Assembly (NCBI RefSeq): GCF_033115175.1 | Contig: NC_084850.1 | Location: 21,359,218 to 21,423,217, forward strand | Direction of reading: 5' to 3' | DNA length: 64,000 nt | Source of the DNA: Lepus europaeus | Lineage: Eukaryota; Chordata; Mammalia; Lagomorpha; Leporidae | The notes under the pieces: generated by a model | Database searches by the model: none | What the model was told of the DNA's origin: nothing | The model's input: the letters and a program-made list of their open reading frames with translations, nothing else | In this document: one piece after another, positions 11,588 to 32,739 of the stretch | Layout: the number at the start of each line of letters is the position of its first letter | Position numbering within the stretch: the first letter of the stretch is position 1 | Made by a program: the position numbers and the translations under genes

Positions 11588-12515
11588 AGTCTATTAGTAT
11601 CCTCATTTTTAAGCAGAAGAATGTGTGTGCAACTCAGTAGTTGTCTCTTGATTTAAGGCAACATGAACAGAGACAATGCAGACTTGGTTGTGACTTGAAT
11701 TTTGGATTATTCTCTGAGAAGTCTGCTGTTGAAGAGCAGGGAGATTTGCTAGCGATGAAGGCATGCGTGGCAGACTGTGTCAGGGAGGCTGAATAGTCAA
11801 ATTGAGACATAGAGATGATGACCATAGAAGAAAGTACGTGTCAGACCAGAGCTCTGCCTGTGCGGCCCTGGATTAAGTCTGTTAACCATCCTGGGCCTAC
11901 CGGCCTCATCTGTCGAGTGAGAAAGATTGGGAGCTAACATTCTTTGACTTAGTGTGCACTTGGACTTCTGGAAAGCAACCTCTTAAACCGATTTGCAGGA
12001 AGGTCTTACCAGCTTCGTATATAATCTCTCCCCAGGATGTTTGCACTTTCTCAGTTTGGAATATGGAGTGGAGTGAAGGGAAAGTGTTAGGCTCCAGAAA
12101 ACCCATCAGGCAGGTGTTGGGCTTCATTATGCTTGTTGGCAGGGTTGCTGATATGGCTCTGGTGACCTGGTGCTAATGCTTTCCTAATTTCCACAGGTTG
12201 GGATGTCGGAGACAATTTATATCTTAGCCAAGATAAGTGAGAACTGGGAGCAGGGATAGGAAAAGACAGACAGTAAATTGCTCAGACATCATTCAGCATT
12301 TCTTTACCAGTGACGGGGAGCTAAACAGCCTAGTCACGATTCTTGGGAAAATATATACATTTTCAACTCACCAAGAGAAAGCTTGAAACTTGAAAGAACT
12401 TCTACTAAGCCACTATTCAAGCTAGTAAAATTTCTCCTCTGAGCTGTGTCAACTAGCTTCTCCTGCTCCTTAAAGTTAGAACCACAAATTTAGTATGTGT
12501 CTGCGTGGTTAATTT

Positions 12516-12849
12516 TTTAAAAAAGATTTATTTATTTATTTGAAAGTCAGAGTTACACAGAGAGAGAAGGAGAGGCAGAGAGAAAGAGAGGTCTTCCATC
12601 CACTGGTTCACTCCCCAGTTGGCCACAATGGCCGGAGCTGCACCGATCTGAAGCCAGGAGCCAGGAGCTTCCTCCAGGTCTTCCCATACAGGTGCAGGGG
12701 ACCAAGGCCTTGGGCCATCTTCCACTGCTTTCCCAGGCCATAGCAGAGAGCTAGATCAGAAGTGGAGCAGCCAGGACTTGAATTGACACCCATATGGGAC
12801 GTCGGCACTGCAGGCGGTGGCTTTATCTGCTACACCACAGCACTGCCCC
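12516..12849 (-). mobile_element. CSINE
   Basis: AAAAGATTTATTTATTTATT at left, head ending CACAGCACTGCCCC at right. Confidence 0.9.
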
Positions 12850-13133
12850 ATGTGTGATTAATTTTGACTTCCCAGATGAAGCATCTCCCCCTCATTTATA
12901 ACAAAGAGGTTTACATTAGAGTTACCCATTTTCTCAAGTTTGCAAGTCATCTCGACTAAACCTTTGTTTTCCTCATTCTGATAAGTTTCTGTTGCATGTC
13001 AAGTTATTTAAAATAATTGAAATCATTATTATTAGCATGTAGTTAAGGTTTCCAATATCCTAAATTGAAAAATGCAGTTAACAGAGTTTTCACACCTTGT
13101 TTCTAAATTCCCTCTTGTGGTTCAAAACTGACA

Positions 13134-13434
13134 TTTTTTTTTAAAAATTTAATTATTTATTTGAAAGGCAGAGTTAGAGAGAGAGAGAGAGAGATCTTCC
13201 ATTTGGTGGTTTACTCCTAAAATGGCCAGAGCAGCCAGGGCTGAGCCAGGCTGAAGCCAGGGGCCAGGAGCTTCATCTTGGTCTCCTTGTGTGGGTGACA
13301 AGAGCCCAAACATTTGGGCCATCTTCTGCTGCTTTTCCAAGTGCATTAGCAGGGAGCCACATCCTAAGTGGAGCAGCCAGGACTCAAACTGGTGTTGCAG
13401 GTGGGGCTTTATTTGCTATGTCACAGCCCCAGCC
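13134..13434 (-). mobile_element. CSINE, older
   Basis: T-run, diverged AATTATTTATTTGAAAGGC, then CACAGCCCCAGCCCC at right. Confidence 0.87.
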
Positions 13435-13865
13435 CCATCGCTTATTAATTTGCAGATCTTCTATATAATAGGGAAATTAGACATTGCCTATGATACTGAT
13501 TGCAAAGTTCTTTTAACTTTGCTTTTAAATTTTTTGCCACATGGAAGTTATGTAGTTTAATTTATTTTAATTTTTTGTATCTTGTTTTATGTCATCATTA
13601 GAGAGCTTAAGATTATATTTTAGAAATCTCATGGGTTCTTCTAGTACTTTTATAACTTTATTTATTTTGTTACATTCACAGCTTTGATTCGTTTGGAATT
13701 TACCCTGGTAGATAGAGTGAAGAATAAATTCAACTTTTCCAGTTTCTAGTTTCTAGTTTTCTAGTTGGGAAGAAGAATGGTGAATATTATCTAATGGTTT
13801 CACATTTGAATGTCTCCTCCTAATAGACAAGCTTCCTTAGAATGTATACAGGTTATTATTTTCTT

Positions 13866-14492
13866 TCTTTTAAAAATTTTTTTTTACTGGGGCCAGTGCT
13901 GTGGTGTAGTGGGTAAAGTCATTGCCTGCAGTGCCAGCATCCCATAATGGGTGCTGGTGGGAGTCCTGGATGCTCCTCTTCTGATCCAGCTCTCTGCTAT
14001 GACCTGGGAAAGCAGTAGAAGTCCAAGTGCTTGGGTCCCTGCACTCACGTGAGAGACCCAGAAGAAGCTCCTGGCTCCTGATTTCAGATAGGCACAGCTC
14101 CAGCCATTGCAGCCATTTGGGGAGTGAACCAGCGGATGGAAGACCTCTTTCTCTCTGCCTCTCCTCTCTCTGTGTAACTCTGAATTTCAAATAAATAAAT
14201 CTTAAAAAAAAAAAAAGCAGAGTGTCAGAGAGATGAGAGAATGAGCTGTTTTACTCCCCAAGTGGTCACAACAGCTAGGGCCGGGTCAGGCAGAATCCAG
14301 AAGCCTGGAAACCTTGGGTATCCGATGTAGGTGTCAGGGGCACCAGCTGCTTGGGCCATGTTCTGCTGCCTTCCCAGGTGCATTAGCAGGAAGCTGGATC
14401 AGAAGTGGAGCAGCCAGGACTCAAACTGGTGCCCATATGGGATGCCGGCTTCATAGGTGGTGGCTTAACCTGCTGCACCACAACACTGACCC
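13866..14492 (-). mobile_element. older CSINE, probably split by a + strand CSINE
   Basis: T-rich start at 13866-13887. The body resumes at about 14214 (GCAGAGTGTCAGAGAG) and ends CACAACACTGACCCC. No clear target duplication of the inner copy is visible. Confidence 0.6.
13888..14213 (+). mobile_element. CSINE
   Basis: Starts TGGGGCCAGTGCTGTGG and ends TTTCAAATAAATAAATC plus an A-run. Confidence 0.88.
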
Positions 14493-14589
14493 CATATAGC
14501 CTATTTTTGAAAGATGTAGTCTACAGGGTGAAAACCAAACATTTTCTGTAAGTGTATGTTTTAGCTTTTGTATTTTACTAATATTGACT

Positions 14590-14655
14590 TTTTAAAAGAT
14601 TTTATTTTGTTTATTTGAAAGGCAGAATGACAGAGAGAGAGAGAGAGAGAGAGTA
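14590..14655 (-). mobile_element. 5'-truncated CSINE fragment
   Basis: Only the 3' end (AAAGATTTTATTTTGTTTATT, then GAAAGGCAGAATGACAG and a GA run) remains. Confidence 0.7.
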
Positions 14656-15180
14656 TTTTACTTTTAAGGGCCACATTTAACCGTGCTTGCTAAACAAGAA
14701 TATTGATAGAAATGAGATTAGAAAATAAATACAGAAATATCACGCTTATCAGACAGTCAGACTGTTGCCAGCTACAACTATCTGGAACATATTCAAGAAC
14801 CCCAGAAGGCATCCAAAAAGGCCTCTGCAGTTGGGAGAAAATAGCTCTCACAAAGGCTGTGTACTTGACGTGGGAGGGGAGGCACGGTGCCACTTGCATG
14901 CCAAAGCCCACTTACTGACTTTGAATTTTTAGAGAAAACTCCAAGGATTGTTTAGCGAGTGTGAGTATTCAGTTTCCTTTCAAGATATTTTAGCTTGTCT
15001 TGGGTTTTGATAGAAAAAAGATGAAAATGAGCTGTCCCACCCATGCTGCCAAAAAGACAATAAAGCACTCCTGACACGTTTTTCTCCTATACATCATGGA
15101 AACTTACTTTAATTTAATTCTGATTGGTTGACATACAATCAGCTATGATAAAACTTATTCTCCTTTAAAATGTGAGGTTT

Positions 15181-15520
15181 GGCTGGTGCCGCGGCTCAAT
15201 AGGCTAATCCTTCACCTGCGGTGCCAGCACCCCGGGTTCTAGTCCCGGTCAGGGTGCCGGATTCTATCCCGGTTGCCCCTCTTCCAGGCCAGCTCTCTGC
15301 TGTGGCCCGGGAGTGCAGTGGAGGATGGCCCAAGTCCTTGGGCCCTGCACCCGCATGGGGGACCAGGAGAAGCACCTGGCTCCTGGCTTCGGATCAACAC
15401 GGTGTGCCGGCCACAGCACATTGGAGGGTGAACCAACAGCAAAGGAAGACCTTTCTCTCTGTCTCTCTCTCTCACTGTCCACTCTGCCTGTCAAAAAAAT
15501 TTTTTAAAAAATTTAAAAAT
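15181..15520 (+). mobile_element. young CSINE
   Basis: Starts GGCTGGTGCCGCGGCTCAA. The duplication TGTGAGGTTT is at 15171-15180 and 15521-15530. Confidence 0.93.
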
Positions 15521-15617
15521 TGTGAGGTTTAAAACAAGTAATATACCTGTTATCTCTCTTCTTTGAAAGGGGATGAATAATTTGAGACATCTTTATTCAA
15601 GTATTTGTTTTTGTTGT

Positions 15618-15848
15618 TTAAATAATTATTTTAGTTATTTGAAAGACAGAATTGCAGAGAGAGGTAGAGACAGAGAAGGAGGTCTTCCATCCGCCAGTTC
15701 ACTCCCCAAATGGCCGAAATGGCCAGAGCTGCACCGATCCGAAGCCAAGAGCCAGGAGTTCCTCCAGGTCTCCCATGTGGGTGCAGAGGCCCAAGGACTT
15801 GGGCCATCTTCTACTGCTTTCCCAGGTCAATAGCAGAGAGCTGGATCG
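15618..15848 (-). mobile_element. CSINE, 5'-truncated
   Basis: Starts AATAATTATTTTAGTTATTT and is lost after AGAGAGCTGGATCGG, so the head is missing. Confidence 0.82.
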
Positions 15849-15925
15849 GTAAAAGCTGGATTGGTAAAAGCTGTATAAGTGAGATGAAAAGTTAAAAGGC
15901 ATATTTAAAAGGTTTAAAGACCAGG

Positions 15926-16106
15926 GGGCTGGTGCTATGGCAGAGCTGTTAAAGCCACGGCCTGCAGTGGCAGCATCCCATATGGGTGTGGGTTCAAGTC
16001 CCAGCTGCTCCATTTCCAATCCAACTACCTACTAATGTACCTGGGAGAGCTGCAGAGGATGGCCCAAGTCTCTCTGTAACACTTCCTTTCAAATAAAGAA
16101 AAGGGT
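15926..16106 (+). mobile_element. CSINE with internal deletion
   Basis: Has a head (GGGGCTGGTGCTATGGC) and a tail (CTTTCAAATAAAGAAAAG), but the middle is missing after GATGGCCCAAGTC. Confidence 0.82.
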
Positions 16107-16121
16107 TGAAGACATGTTTGT

Positions 16122-16443
16122 TTAAAAAGATTTATTTATTTATTTGAAAAGCAGCATTACAGAGAGGCAGAGAGAGAGAGAGAGGTCTTCCATCCAATGG
16201 TTCACTCCCCAGATGGCCGCAGTGGCCGGAGCTGTGTCAATCCGAAGCCAGGAGCCAGGAGCTTCCTCCAGGTCTCCCACGCAGGTGCAGCGGCCCAAGG
16301 ATTTGAGCCATCTTCTACTGCTTTCCCAGGCCATAGCAGAGAGCTGGATTGGAATTGGAGCAGCTGGGACTCAAACCAGTGCCCACATGGGATGCCGGCA
16401 CTGCAGGCGGTGGCTTTACCTGCTGTGTCACAGTGCCAGCCCC
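16122..16443 (-). mobile_element. CSINE just upstream of MOSPD1 exon 2
   Basis: TTTATTTATTTATTTGAAAA at left, CACAGTGCCAGCCCC at right. Imperfect duplication GAAGACATGTTTG against GAAGACCTATTTTG. It ends about 100 bp before the acceptor at 16547. Confidence 0.9.
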
Positions 16444-16547
16444 GAAGACCTATTTTGATGTATGACAAGCATGCTGTTTGTGGAGGGACTGTGAGTTAAT
16501 GAAAATCAGTTCAGTTTTATTTTTTTTTTCTCTCCTTCTATTTCTAG

Positions 16548-26325
<9,778 letters not shown>

Positions 26326-27783
26326 GCAAGGATTTCAATTGACTTCCAAAGTAAATTTATCTTGAAAATATGAATGTGGACTGCCTTTTATCTCTATTTC
26401 ACTCCATTAACATGCTATAAACTATTGAATTATTTCAAATAATAGCAAATGTATAATATATATTTTAAATTGCTCTATAATTTTATTTGAAGGACTCCAG
26501 CACATTAATGTTACAGACGGCAATGATGCTTCTGAGTGATATCTAGAAAACTATTGGAAGAAATTCTGTTTATATCTATACTTATTGTGCAAAAGACTTT
26601 AAAACATTTGTTATTTTCCCTTTTTTTCCCCGATTCACTTTATTGTAAAGGATCATGTGTCCTTCAAAGTTAAAAGCCTAGAAGAGCAAATTGACCAGCC
26701 TAAAAATAGAATCCACATGTATTTCCTAGCTTCAAAGACTGACATTACTATGTAAATTATGCCATGCCCTCTTATCATTGTGTACAGTTGCCATGGTGTT
26801 TCTAAAATACAAGTTTTACAGTTACTGTGTCGGGGGTAAAAGTAAGAAGCATAAGGTACCAGGGGAGCATGCTGATCCTGGGGTCTCACAGAAGACAGGG
26901 CATATTCCATTCATCTTGTGAACTACAGAATGGCTTGTGGTCCAGATACCAAGCATATGGCTTGTTTTTTGTCTTTTGTTTTTGTTTGTTTGTTGTTGTT
27001 GTTTTTAAACCTAATAGCAGTAGAGTGACCTCTCTATTTGTCCAAGTCTTAGAGCAAGACAGGCATTTGTTTACTTATTTGGCCCACCCTTGGCTTTTCC
27101 TGTAGTTAACGCTTTGTGGCGATGGGGGGAATCACTTTCTCTTTTTCCCCCAGCCCCTTGCCTGCCTGATGTAAGTGACATGCCCAGACTGGGATTATCA
27201 ACTAGCAGGTGGTTATGTGGAGATGACTTTTCATCCTTAAACTCTAAGCCAAGTATAGGAAATCTTTGGTACCTGTGTCTATTTAATAGCAGTCACTGAG
27301 ACATTTTTTAAGTTTTTATTTATTTTTAAAACAACTTTACCAAAAAAAAAATCCCCTAAGCACAACTATTTCCATTTCTTTATAACCTCTTCTGATCTCT
27401 GACATATATATATATGTAAGTATATATATATATGCAGTTTTAACTGTTATTATCATAGTAAATGATGTTGTTTCTTAGGATTTTTATCTGAAAGCACAAT
27501 GCATTAAAGAGTCTCTTGACAATTCTCTTTCAGATCTTTTTACAGAATGAATTTATGCACTGCTACTGTAGCATTCTCAAGGAATGTACATGAACACAAG
27601 TGTATGCTGGAGGGTGATTTCAGCAGGAAACAGTACTCTGCTTCTAAAAGCTTTGATGTCTAGTCTTTCATAGAAAATCCTCATTGTTTAACCATTTGGG
27701 GAGCCTGAATTGTTAAATACATTATGTCTGTACATTGTGTAATGACTGAAAAGCACATAAATGTTAATCTACTTTGAACTTTG
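26326..27783 (+). other. MOSPD1: MOSPD1 3' UTR, predicted extent
   Basis: This is the continuation of the terminal exon. A variant poly(A) signal CATAAA at 27756-27761 is followed by an A-run from 27784 and a T/G-rich downstream element, which makes cleavage near 27783 plausible. A canonical AATAAA at 27932-27937 is an alternative. A short TA-rich tract lies near 27402-27432. No repeat insertion is evident. Confidence 0.5.
27756..27761 (+). terminator. MOSPD1: candidate MOSPD1 poly(A) signal (CATAAA)
   Basis: A variant hexamer about 22 nt before an A-run, with a T/G-rich stretch downstream. The alternative is AATAAA at 27932. Confidence 0.4.
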
Positions 27784-29481
27784 TAAAAAAAAAAAAAACA
27801 AAACTTATGTTTGGAGGCTGTCCTTGTTTATCCATCTCAAATCCTCTGTGTGTGCGTGCCCACACAGGTGCACGCATGTGTATGTACGTGTGTGATAACA
27901 CATTGTAAAGAACAGAGATTACTTTAAAAAAAATAAAAGAAAATGGAGACCTAAGTTTTGCAATGATGTAAGTATTTCTTGGGAGGGGGTTACCAAATTT
28001 GCCTCATACTTTTGTGAGTTAAATTAAAAAAATAGGAATGGTAAAATATGTGAGCATTTAGAAATGTCTCCAGTTCAACTTAGCCAAGGGAGTTAATTCA
28101 TGTTTAATTTAACTTTTTGAAGTTAATATTCACATGCTTCTAAAAAGATACACAGTGACAAGGCAGCCCTCCCCAGTCCCTTAAAAAGTGATCGCTTTTA
28201 TTAGCCAATGTGTATTTCTAGTGTTATGCATAAACATCATTTTGTCTCTTTCAAAATGTCTTCTGAGTAGTCCAAGACCTGATTCACGTTGAGAGGAGTG
28301 GGTTCACAAGGAAAGGTAAGGATGAGTGTGCCACGCGATGAGAAGGGTTCTTTTAGAAGAGTATACAGGGAGATATTTGACACTGTGATGTATGCGCTAT
28401 TAATTTCTTGCCAACCCTGAAGAGGACTTTATTGCCATGATTCAAGGGGATGAACGTAGGCTAATGAGGAAAGAACGAAGCTAGTCCAGGGGCTGTGGGT
28501 ATTATAGTTTAATCAGGGAAGAGGTAAAGAAGTGGTTGTCACTGTGAAAACAAGTGTGATTCATCCTGAAAGCAGCCAGCAAACAGGAAGCGCACAGCAA
28601 GAGACACGGCAATCATTGTAATTATCTGTCACCGCAGGTGTTTCTGCCACCTCCAAATCGTTAGGCCAGCACAATTCTGCCACCTGAGTTCACTTCCAAA
28701 GGAGTCGTACAAAGTCATCATGTTAAGTTTTAGGCTTCTAGAAGGGATTCGGGCAACAAATGAAGCGACTCCTAGATATTTTCGTTCGCCAAGCCATTAA
28801 GTAGACAGACTATATAGCAGCTGCCCGTGGAGATGCCTACAGGGTTTCCACATGCACACGGAAGTAGTTGTTAAGGTTTCAAAACTTTGCTATTATGAAA
28901 GAGTTTGACGATTTCAAGTGGCATCTAAAGCCTTGACATTTACAGGGTACATGCCCGCAAGGAACAATTTAGACCTAAAGGAAGTTGGGGGCGAAACTGG
29001 GACCCTGTGACTTCATTCGATGATTCAAATAGAGGAGCCCAGCAGAACTTCCCTGTAGTATCTCAGCAGCAGAATGTCAAGTTAGTGATTATTTCATTAG
29101 GAAAATATTTGCTACACCTATAATCTGGAAGTGATAAACAACATACCAGAGCAGAACATTAGGCTCCAGGATTAAATACCGAACAGAATAACAAAGAGTT
29201 GACCTAGCTACCAGGCATCAGCATGAGGCCTTGTTCAGTGACCACATCAAAGACCCTTTAAGTAAGCCACAGGCAGGAAAAGGAGGAATAAATTAGGATA
29301 CAGGTTTGGAGAGGCTTCATACAACGAAGAGAACAAAGTGCAAGTGGACTAAACCCGAGCTGGCTGTTTCGTTTGGGTACATTTTGCTGTTCTCCAACTT
29401 GCCTGAAACACGGGTAATCAGAAAATGTTCATGCAATAAAACTGACACCTACTCTAGGCTATGACATCTTCAGTGCCTAAT
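27784..29481 (+). other. intergenic stretch downstream of MOSPD1
   Basis: About 1.7 kb with no CSINE and no repeat I can name beyond A-runs and a GT-rich tract (27849-27895). The part at 28560-28690 is balanced in composition and could be a conserved non-coding element (inference). No gene seen. Confidence 0.45.
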
Positions 29482-29495
29482 AAGAACTGGGCCCA

Positions 29496-29805
29496 GGGGT
29501 AGGCACTGTGGTGCAGTGGGTTAAGCCATAGCTTGTGACATCCACATCCCAAATCAGAGTGCCAGTTCAAGTCCCAATACTCTTCTGATCCAGCTCCCTG
29601 CTAATGCATCTGGGAAAGCAGCTGAAGATGGCCACGTACTTGGGCTCTTCCCACTCATGTGGGAGACCAGAATGGAGTTATTGGCTGCTGGCTTGAGTCT
29701 GGCCCAGCCCCAGCTGTTGTGGGCATTTGGGGAGTGAACCAACAGATGGAAGTGGTTTTTTTTCTCTCTCTCTCCTTTCAAATAAATATATCAATAAAAT
29801 AAAAT
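29496..29805 (+). mobile_element. CSINE, older
   Basis: Starts GGGTAGGCACTGTGGTGCAG and ends CTTTCAAATAAATATATC. Imperfect duplication AAGAACTGGGCCCA / AAAAACTGGACCCA. Confidence 0.88.
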
Positions 29806-30499
29806 AAAAACTGGACCCACTTCAAGGAAGATGATGGTGGGGCATATCCAGCCCACCAAATGCATTTTCCAATTAGCTGGGCAATTGCTTTGCAAATCAC
29901 TGACTTCATGAACATACAAGTTAGGCAGTTCCAGATGTGATCCAGGTAGATGGCAGAAGGCCATTTAATAAAGTGACAAGAATAAGTGAAATGATTGCTT
30001 GAGAATATTGGTAGATTTTAGTCCACCAAGGTGGACAATGCAAAATCTGTCTTGACAGAATGAAATATGAGCTGTGCTCATGTTAGGAAAATGTGTGTAC
30101 ATGTATTGAAATGTACCACTGTAGGCCATAAATAGGTACAATTATTGCAACAATTTTTTTTCAAATATGCTGGATGGATGGCAGAATGCAAATGTGGCGC
30201 ACACACACAAGTGAAATCCCACAGTAAATCACTTTTGCACAATCATAAGTCCTGAAAGGCAAGGTTAATAATGAATTTATGTGGTGAATTTAAACAAAAG
30301 TTCTAGTAATGAATATATAATGAATACGTGTTTGGAGCTAATCATATTAGATACTCTGTATCTTCTGTCCATAGATGGTTAGGAAACAGGTGTTTTCTGT
30401 TTGTGGTTTGTAAAAACAATCTATTTTTGAGAACAGTTTTGTGTTCCCAGCTATATTCTGTAGAAAGAACGGGGAGTGCTCCTATACTCCTTTCCCTCT

Positions 30500-30706
30500 T
30501 AGACACAGGCACGGCCTCCCCTCCTCTCAAGCATCCTACACCAGAATGCTGCATTGGGTACAATCCACGGACCTACACTGATCACTCAACGTGCAGACTT
30601 TACATTAAGGGTTCACGTATTGTGAGTTTGAACAAATGCATGATGACTTGTATCTGCCAGGATAGCAGCATACAGGACAGTTTCACGGCCCTCAGATTCC
30701 TGTTGT
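30500..30706 (-). repeat. ancient L1M 3' UTR remnant
   Basis: Antisense old-L1 signature: TTACATTAAGGGTTCACGTA, ACAAATGCATGATGACTTGT and GACAGTTTCACGGCCCT. Confidence 0.6.
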
Positions 30707-30719
30707 GATTTACTTTCTT

Positions 30720-31120
30720 TAAAAAAAAGATTTATTTATCTGAAAGTCAGAGTTACAGAGAGGGAGAGACAAAAAGAGAGATCTTCCATCTGCTGGTTCA
30801 CTCCCCAAATGGCTGCAATGGCTGGAGTTACAGAGAGAGAGGGAGAGACAAAAAGAGAGGTCTTCCATCTGCTGGTTCACTCCGCAAATGGCTGCAATGG
30901 CTGGAGCTGGGCCAGGCTGAATCCAGGAGCCAGGAGTTTTTCTAGAACTCCCATAGGGGTAGCAGGGGCCCAAGCACTTGGATCATCTTCTGCTGCTTTC
31001 CCCAGGCCATTAGCAGAGAGCTGGATCGGAAGTGCAGCAGCTGAGACTCCAACCAGCACCCATATGAGATGCTGGTGCTGCAGGTAGTGGCTTTATCCAC
31101 TATGTCAGAATGCCAGACCC
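30720..31120 (-). mobile_element. CSINE with internal 75-79 bp tandem duplication
   Basis: A-run and GATTTATTTATCTGAAAGTC at left, head near 31118. The 3' half contains two copies of a unit, 30753-30827 and 30828-30906, beginning TTACAGAGAG and ending GGCTGGAG. Confidence 0.88.
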
Positions 31121-31134
31121 TGGTTTGATTTCTT

Positions 31135-31472
31135 TTTTTCTTTTGACAGGCAGAGTGGATAGTGAGAGAGAGAGAGACAGAGAGAAAGGTCTTCCTTTGC
31201 CATTGGTTCACCCTCCAATGGCCGCCGTGGCCGGCGCGCTGTGGCCAGCGCACCGCGCTGATCCGAAGCCAGGAGCCAGGTGCTTCTGGTCTCCCATGGG
31301 GTGCAGGGCCCAAGTACTTGGGCCATCCTCCACTGCACTCCCTGGCCACAGCAGAGAGCTGGCCTGGAAGAGGGGCAACCAGAACAGAATCCGGCTCCCC
31401 GACCGGGACTAGAACCCGGTGTGCCGGCGCTGCAAGGCGGAGGATTAGCCAATTGAGCCGCGGCACCAGCCT
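31135..31472 (-). mobile_element. young CSINE
   Basis: TTGACAGGCAGAGTGGATAG at left, GCCGCGGCACCAGCC at right. The duplication TGGTTTGATTTCTT is at 31121-31134 and 31473-31486. It landed immediately beside the preceding older CSINE. Confidence 0.94.
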
Positions 31473-31501
31473 TGGTTTGATTTCTTAACTCAAAAATTTA
31501 T

Positions 31502-31823
31502 GGAGCCGTCACTGTGACGTAGCAGGTAAAGCCACCACCTGCAGTGCCAGCATCCCATATGGGCGCCGGTTCAAGTCCTGACTGCCCCACTTCCAATCCA
31601 GCTCTCTGCTATGGCCTGGGAAAGCAGTAGAAGATGGCCCAAGTCCTTGGGCCCCCGAACCCACATGGGAGACCTGGAAGAAGCTCCTGGCTCCTAGCTT
31701 TGGATCAGCCCAGCTCTGGCCATTGTGGCCATTTGGGGAGTGAACCAGTGGATGGAAGACATCTGTCTCTCTGCCTCTGCCTCTCTGTAACTCTGCCTTT
31801 CAAATAAATAAATAAATCTTTAA
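31502..31823 (+). mobile_element. CSINE
   Basis: Starts GGAGCCGTCACTGTGACG. Duplication AAAAATTTAT at 31492-31501 and 31824-31833. Confidence 0.92.
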
Positions 31824-31977
31824 AAAAATTTATTACAGAAAATTTTAAACATTTATAAAAGTGGAGGAGATAGTATAATAAACTGGCCAATCTTGATGAG
31901 AGATTTTGTCAAAGCTAAGGAAATACAACTATTGGCAGACTGGTATTACTTTTGTGGGAAAAGGTCTTCTCATTTTT

Positions 31978-32273
31978 ACCTTTTTAAAAAAGATTTATTT
32001 ATGTGAAAGACAGAGGGACAGAGAGAAACGGAGAACTTCCATCTGCTGGTTCACTCCCCCAAATGCCTGCAACAGCTAGGGCTGAGCCACACTGAAGCCA
32101 GGAGCCAGAAACCCCATCCGAGTCTCCCATATGGGTGACAGGGGTCCAACTACTTGAGCCACCTTCTGCTGCTTTTCCGGGTGCATCAGTAGGCAGCTAG
32201 ATCAGAAGCAGAGCAGCCAGGACTCAGACATCACAGGTGGCTGCTTAACCCACAGCACCACAACACTGGTGCC
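31978..32273 (-). mobile_element. CSINE, older
   Basis: AAAAGATTTATTTATGTGAA at left. The duplication TCTTCTCATTTTT is at 31965-31977 and 32274-32286. Confidence 0.9.
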
Positions 32274-32319
32274 TCTTCTCATTTTTTCAATGAGTGATTA
32301 AATTATTCCAAGGTGATCA

Positions 32320-32366
32320 TGCGTGAGGGGACTTCAAAAAGCTCATGGAAAATGGAATTAAATACA
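32320..32366 (+). repeat. half of a mariner-like MITE
   Basis: GTGAGGGGACTTCAAAAAGC and ATGGAAAATGGAATTAAA match the left end of the family seen at 6051, 40313 and 55306. The right end is missing. Confidence 0.6.
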
Positions 32367-32629
32367 TATATAATTGTGTTGGCTGCTTAGCATATGCTAT
32401 CTAAACCCTTGCTGCCCCAAGTATGGGCCTGTGGCCCAGAAAGCAGCCTGGGAATCCCCTGCAAGCTTACCAACAAAGGATAGCAATGAGACTCCACCCC
32501 CGCCTGACTGATCAGGGTAGGCTGGTAACAAGATCCCCAGGTGATCTGTGCACGCATGCAAAGTTAAAGAAGCACTGACCACTTGGCACAGGGTAGACAC
32601 AGAATAACCTCCTATCCATCTTGCAACAA

Positions 32630-32735
32630 TACTGCAAGGTAGATATTATCATGCCCAATTTAAAGATGAGAGAACTGAAGCCGAGAGAGATTATTTGACT
32701 TTTCCAAGATCCCACAGCTAATGAACATAGGTCTG
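32630..32735 (-). repeat. MIR SINE
   Basis: AAGATGAGAGAACTGAAGCC, GATCCCACAGCTAATGAAC: antisense MIR core. Confidence 0.7.
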
Positions 32736-32739
32736 GCTG

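Larger units (their letters stand above)
2690..16547 (+). other. MOSPD1: MOSPD1 intron 1
   Basis: This is the longest intron (about 13.9 kb). Repeat-poor pieces of more than 300 bases are 3720-5680, 9435-9980, 10618-11240, 11588-12515 and 14656-15170, in which I recognise no gene or RNA. The rest is dominated by CSINE copies, one mariner-like element, an L2 end and a MER5-like fragment. The acceptor is a pyrimidine-rich tract ending TTTCTAG at 16547. Confidence 0.6.

Noticed and set aside
30942-31466. 174-codon open frame on the - strand
   Set aside because: Runs through two adjacent CSINEs; no protein family, only SINE-coded residues.
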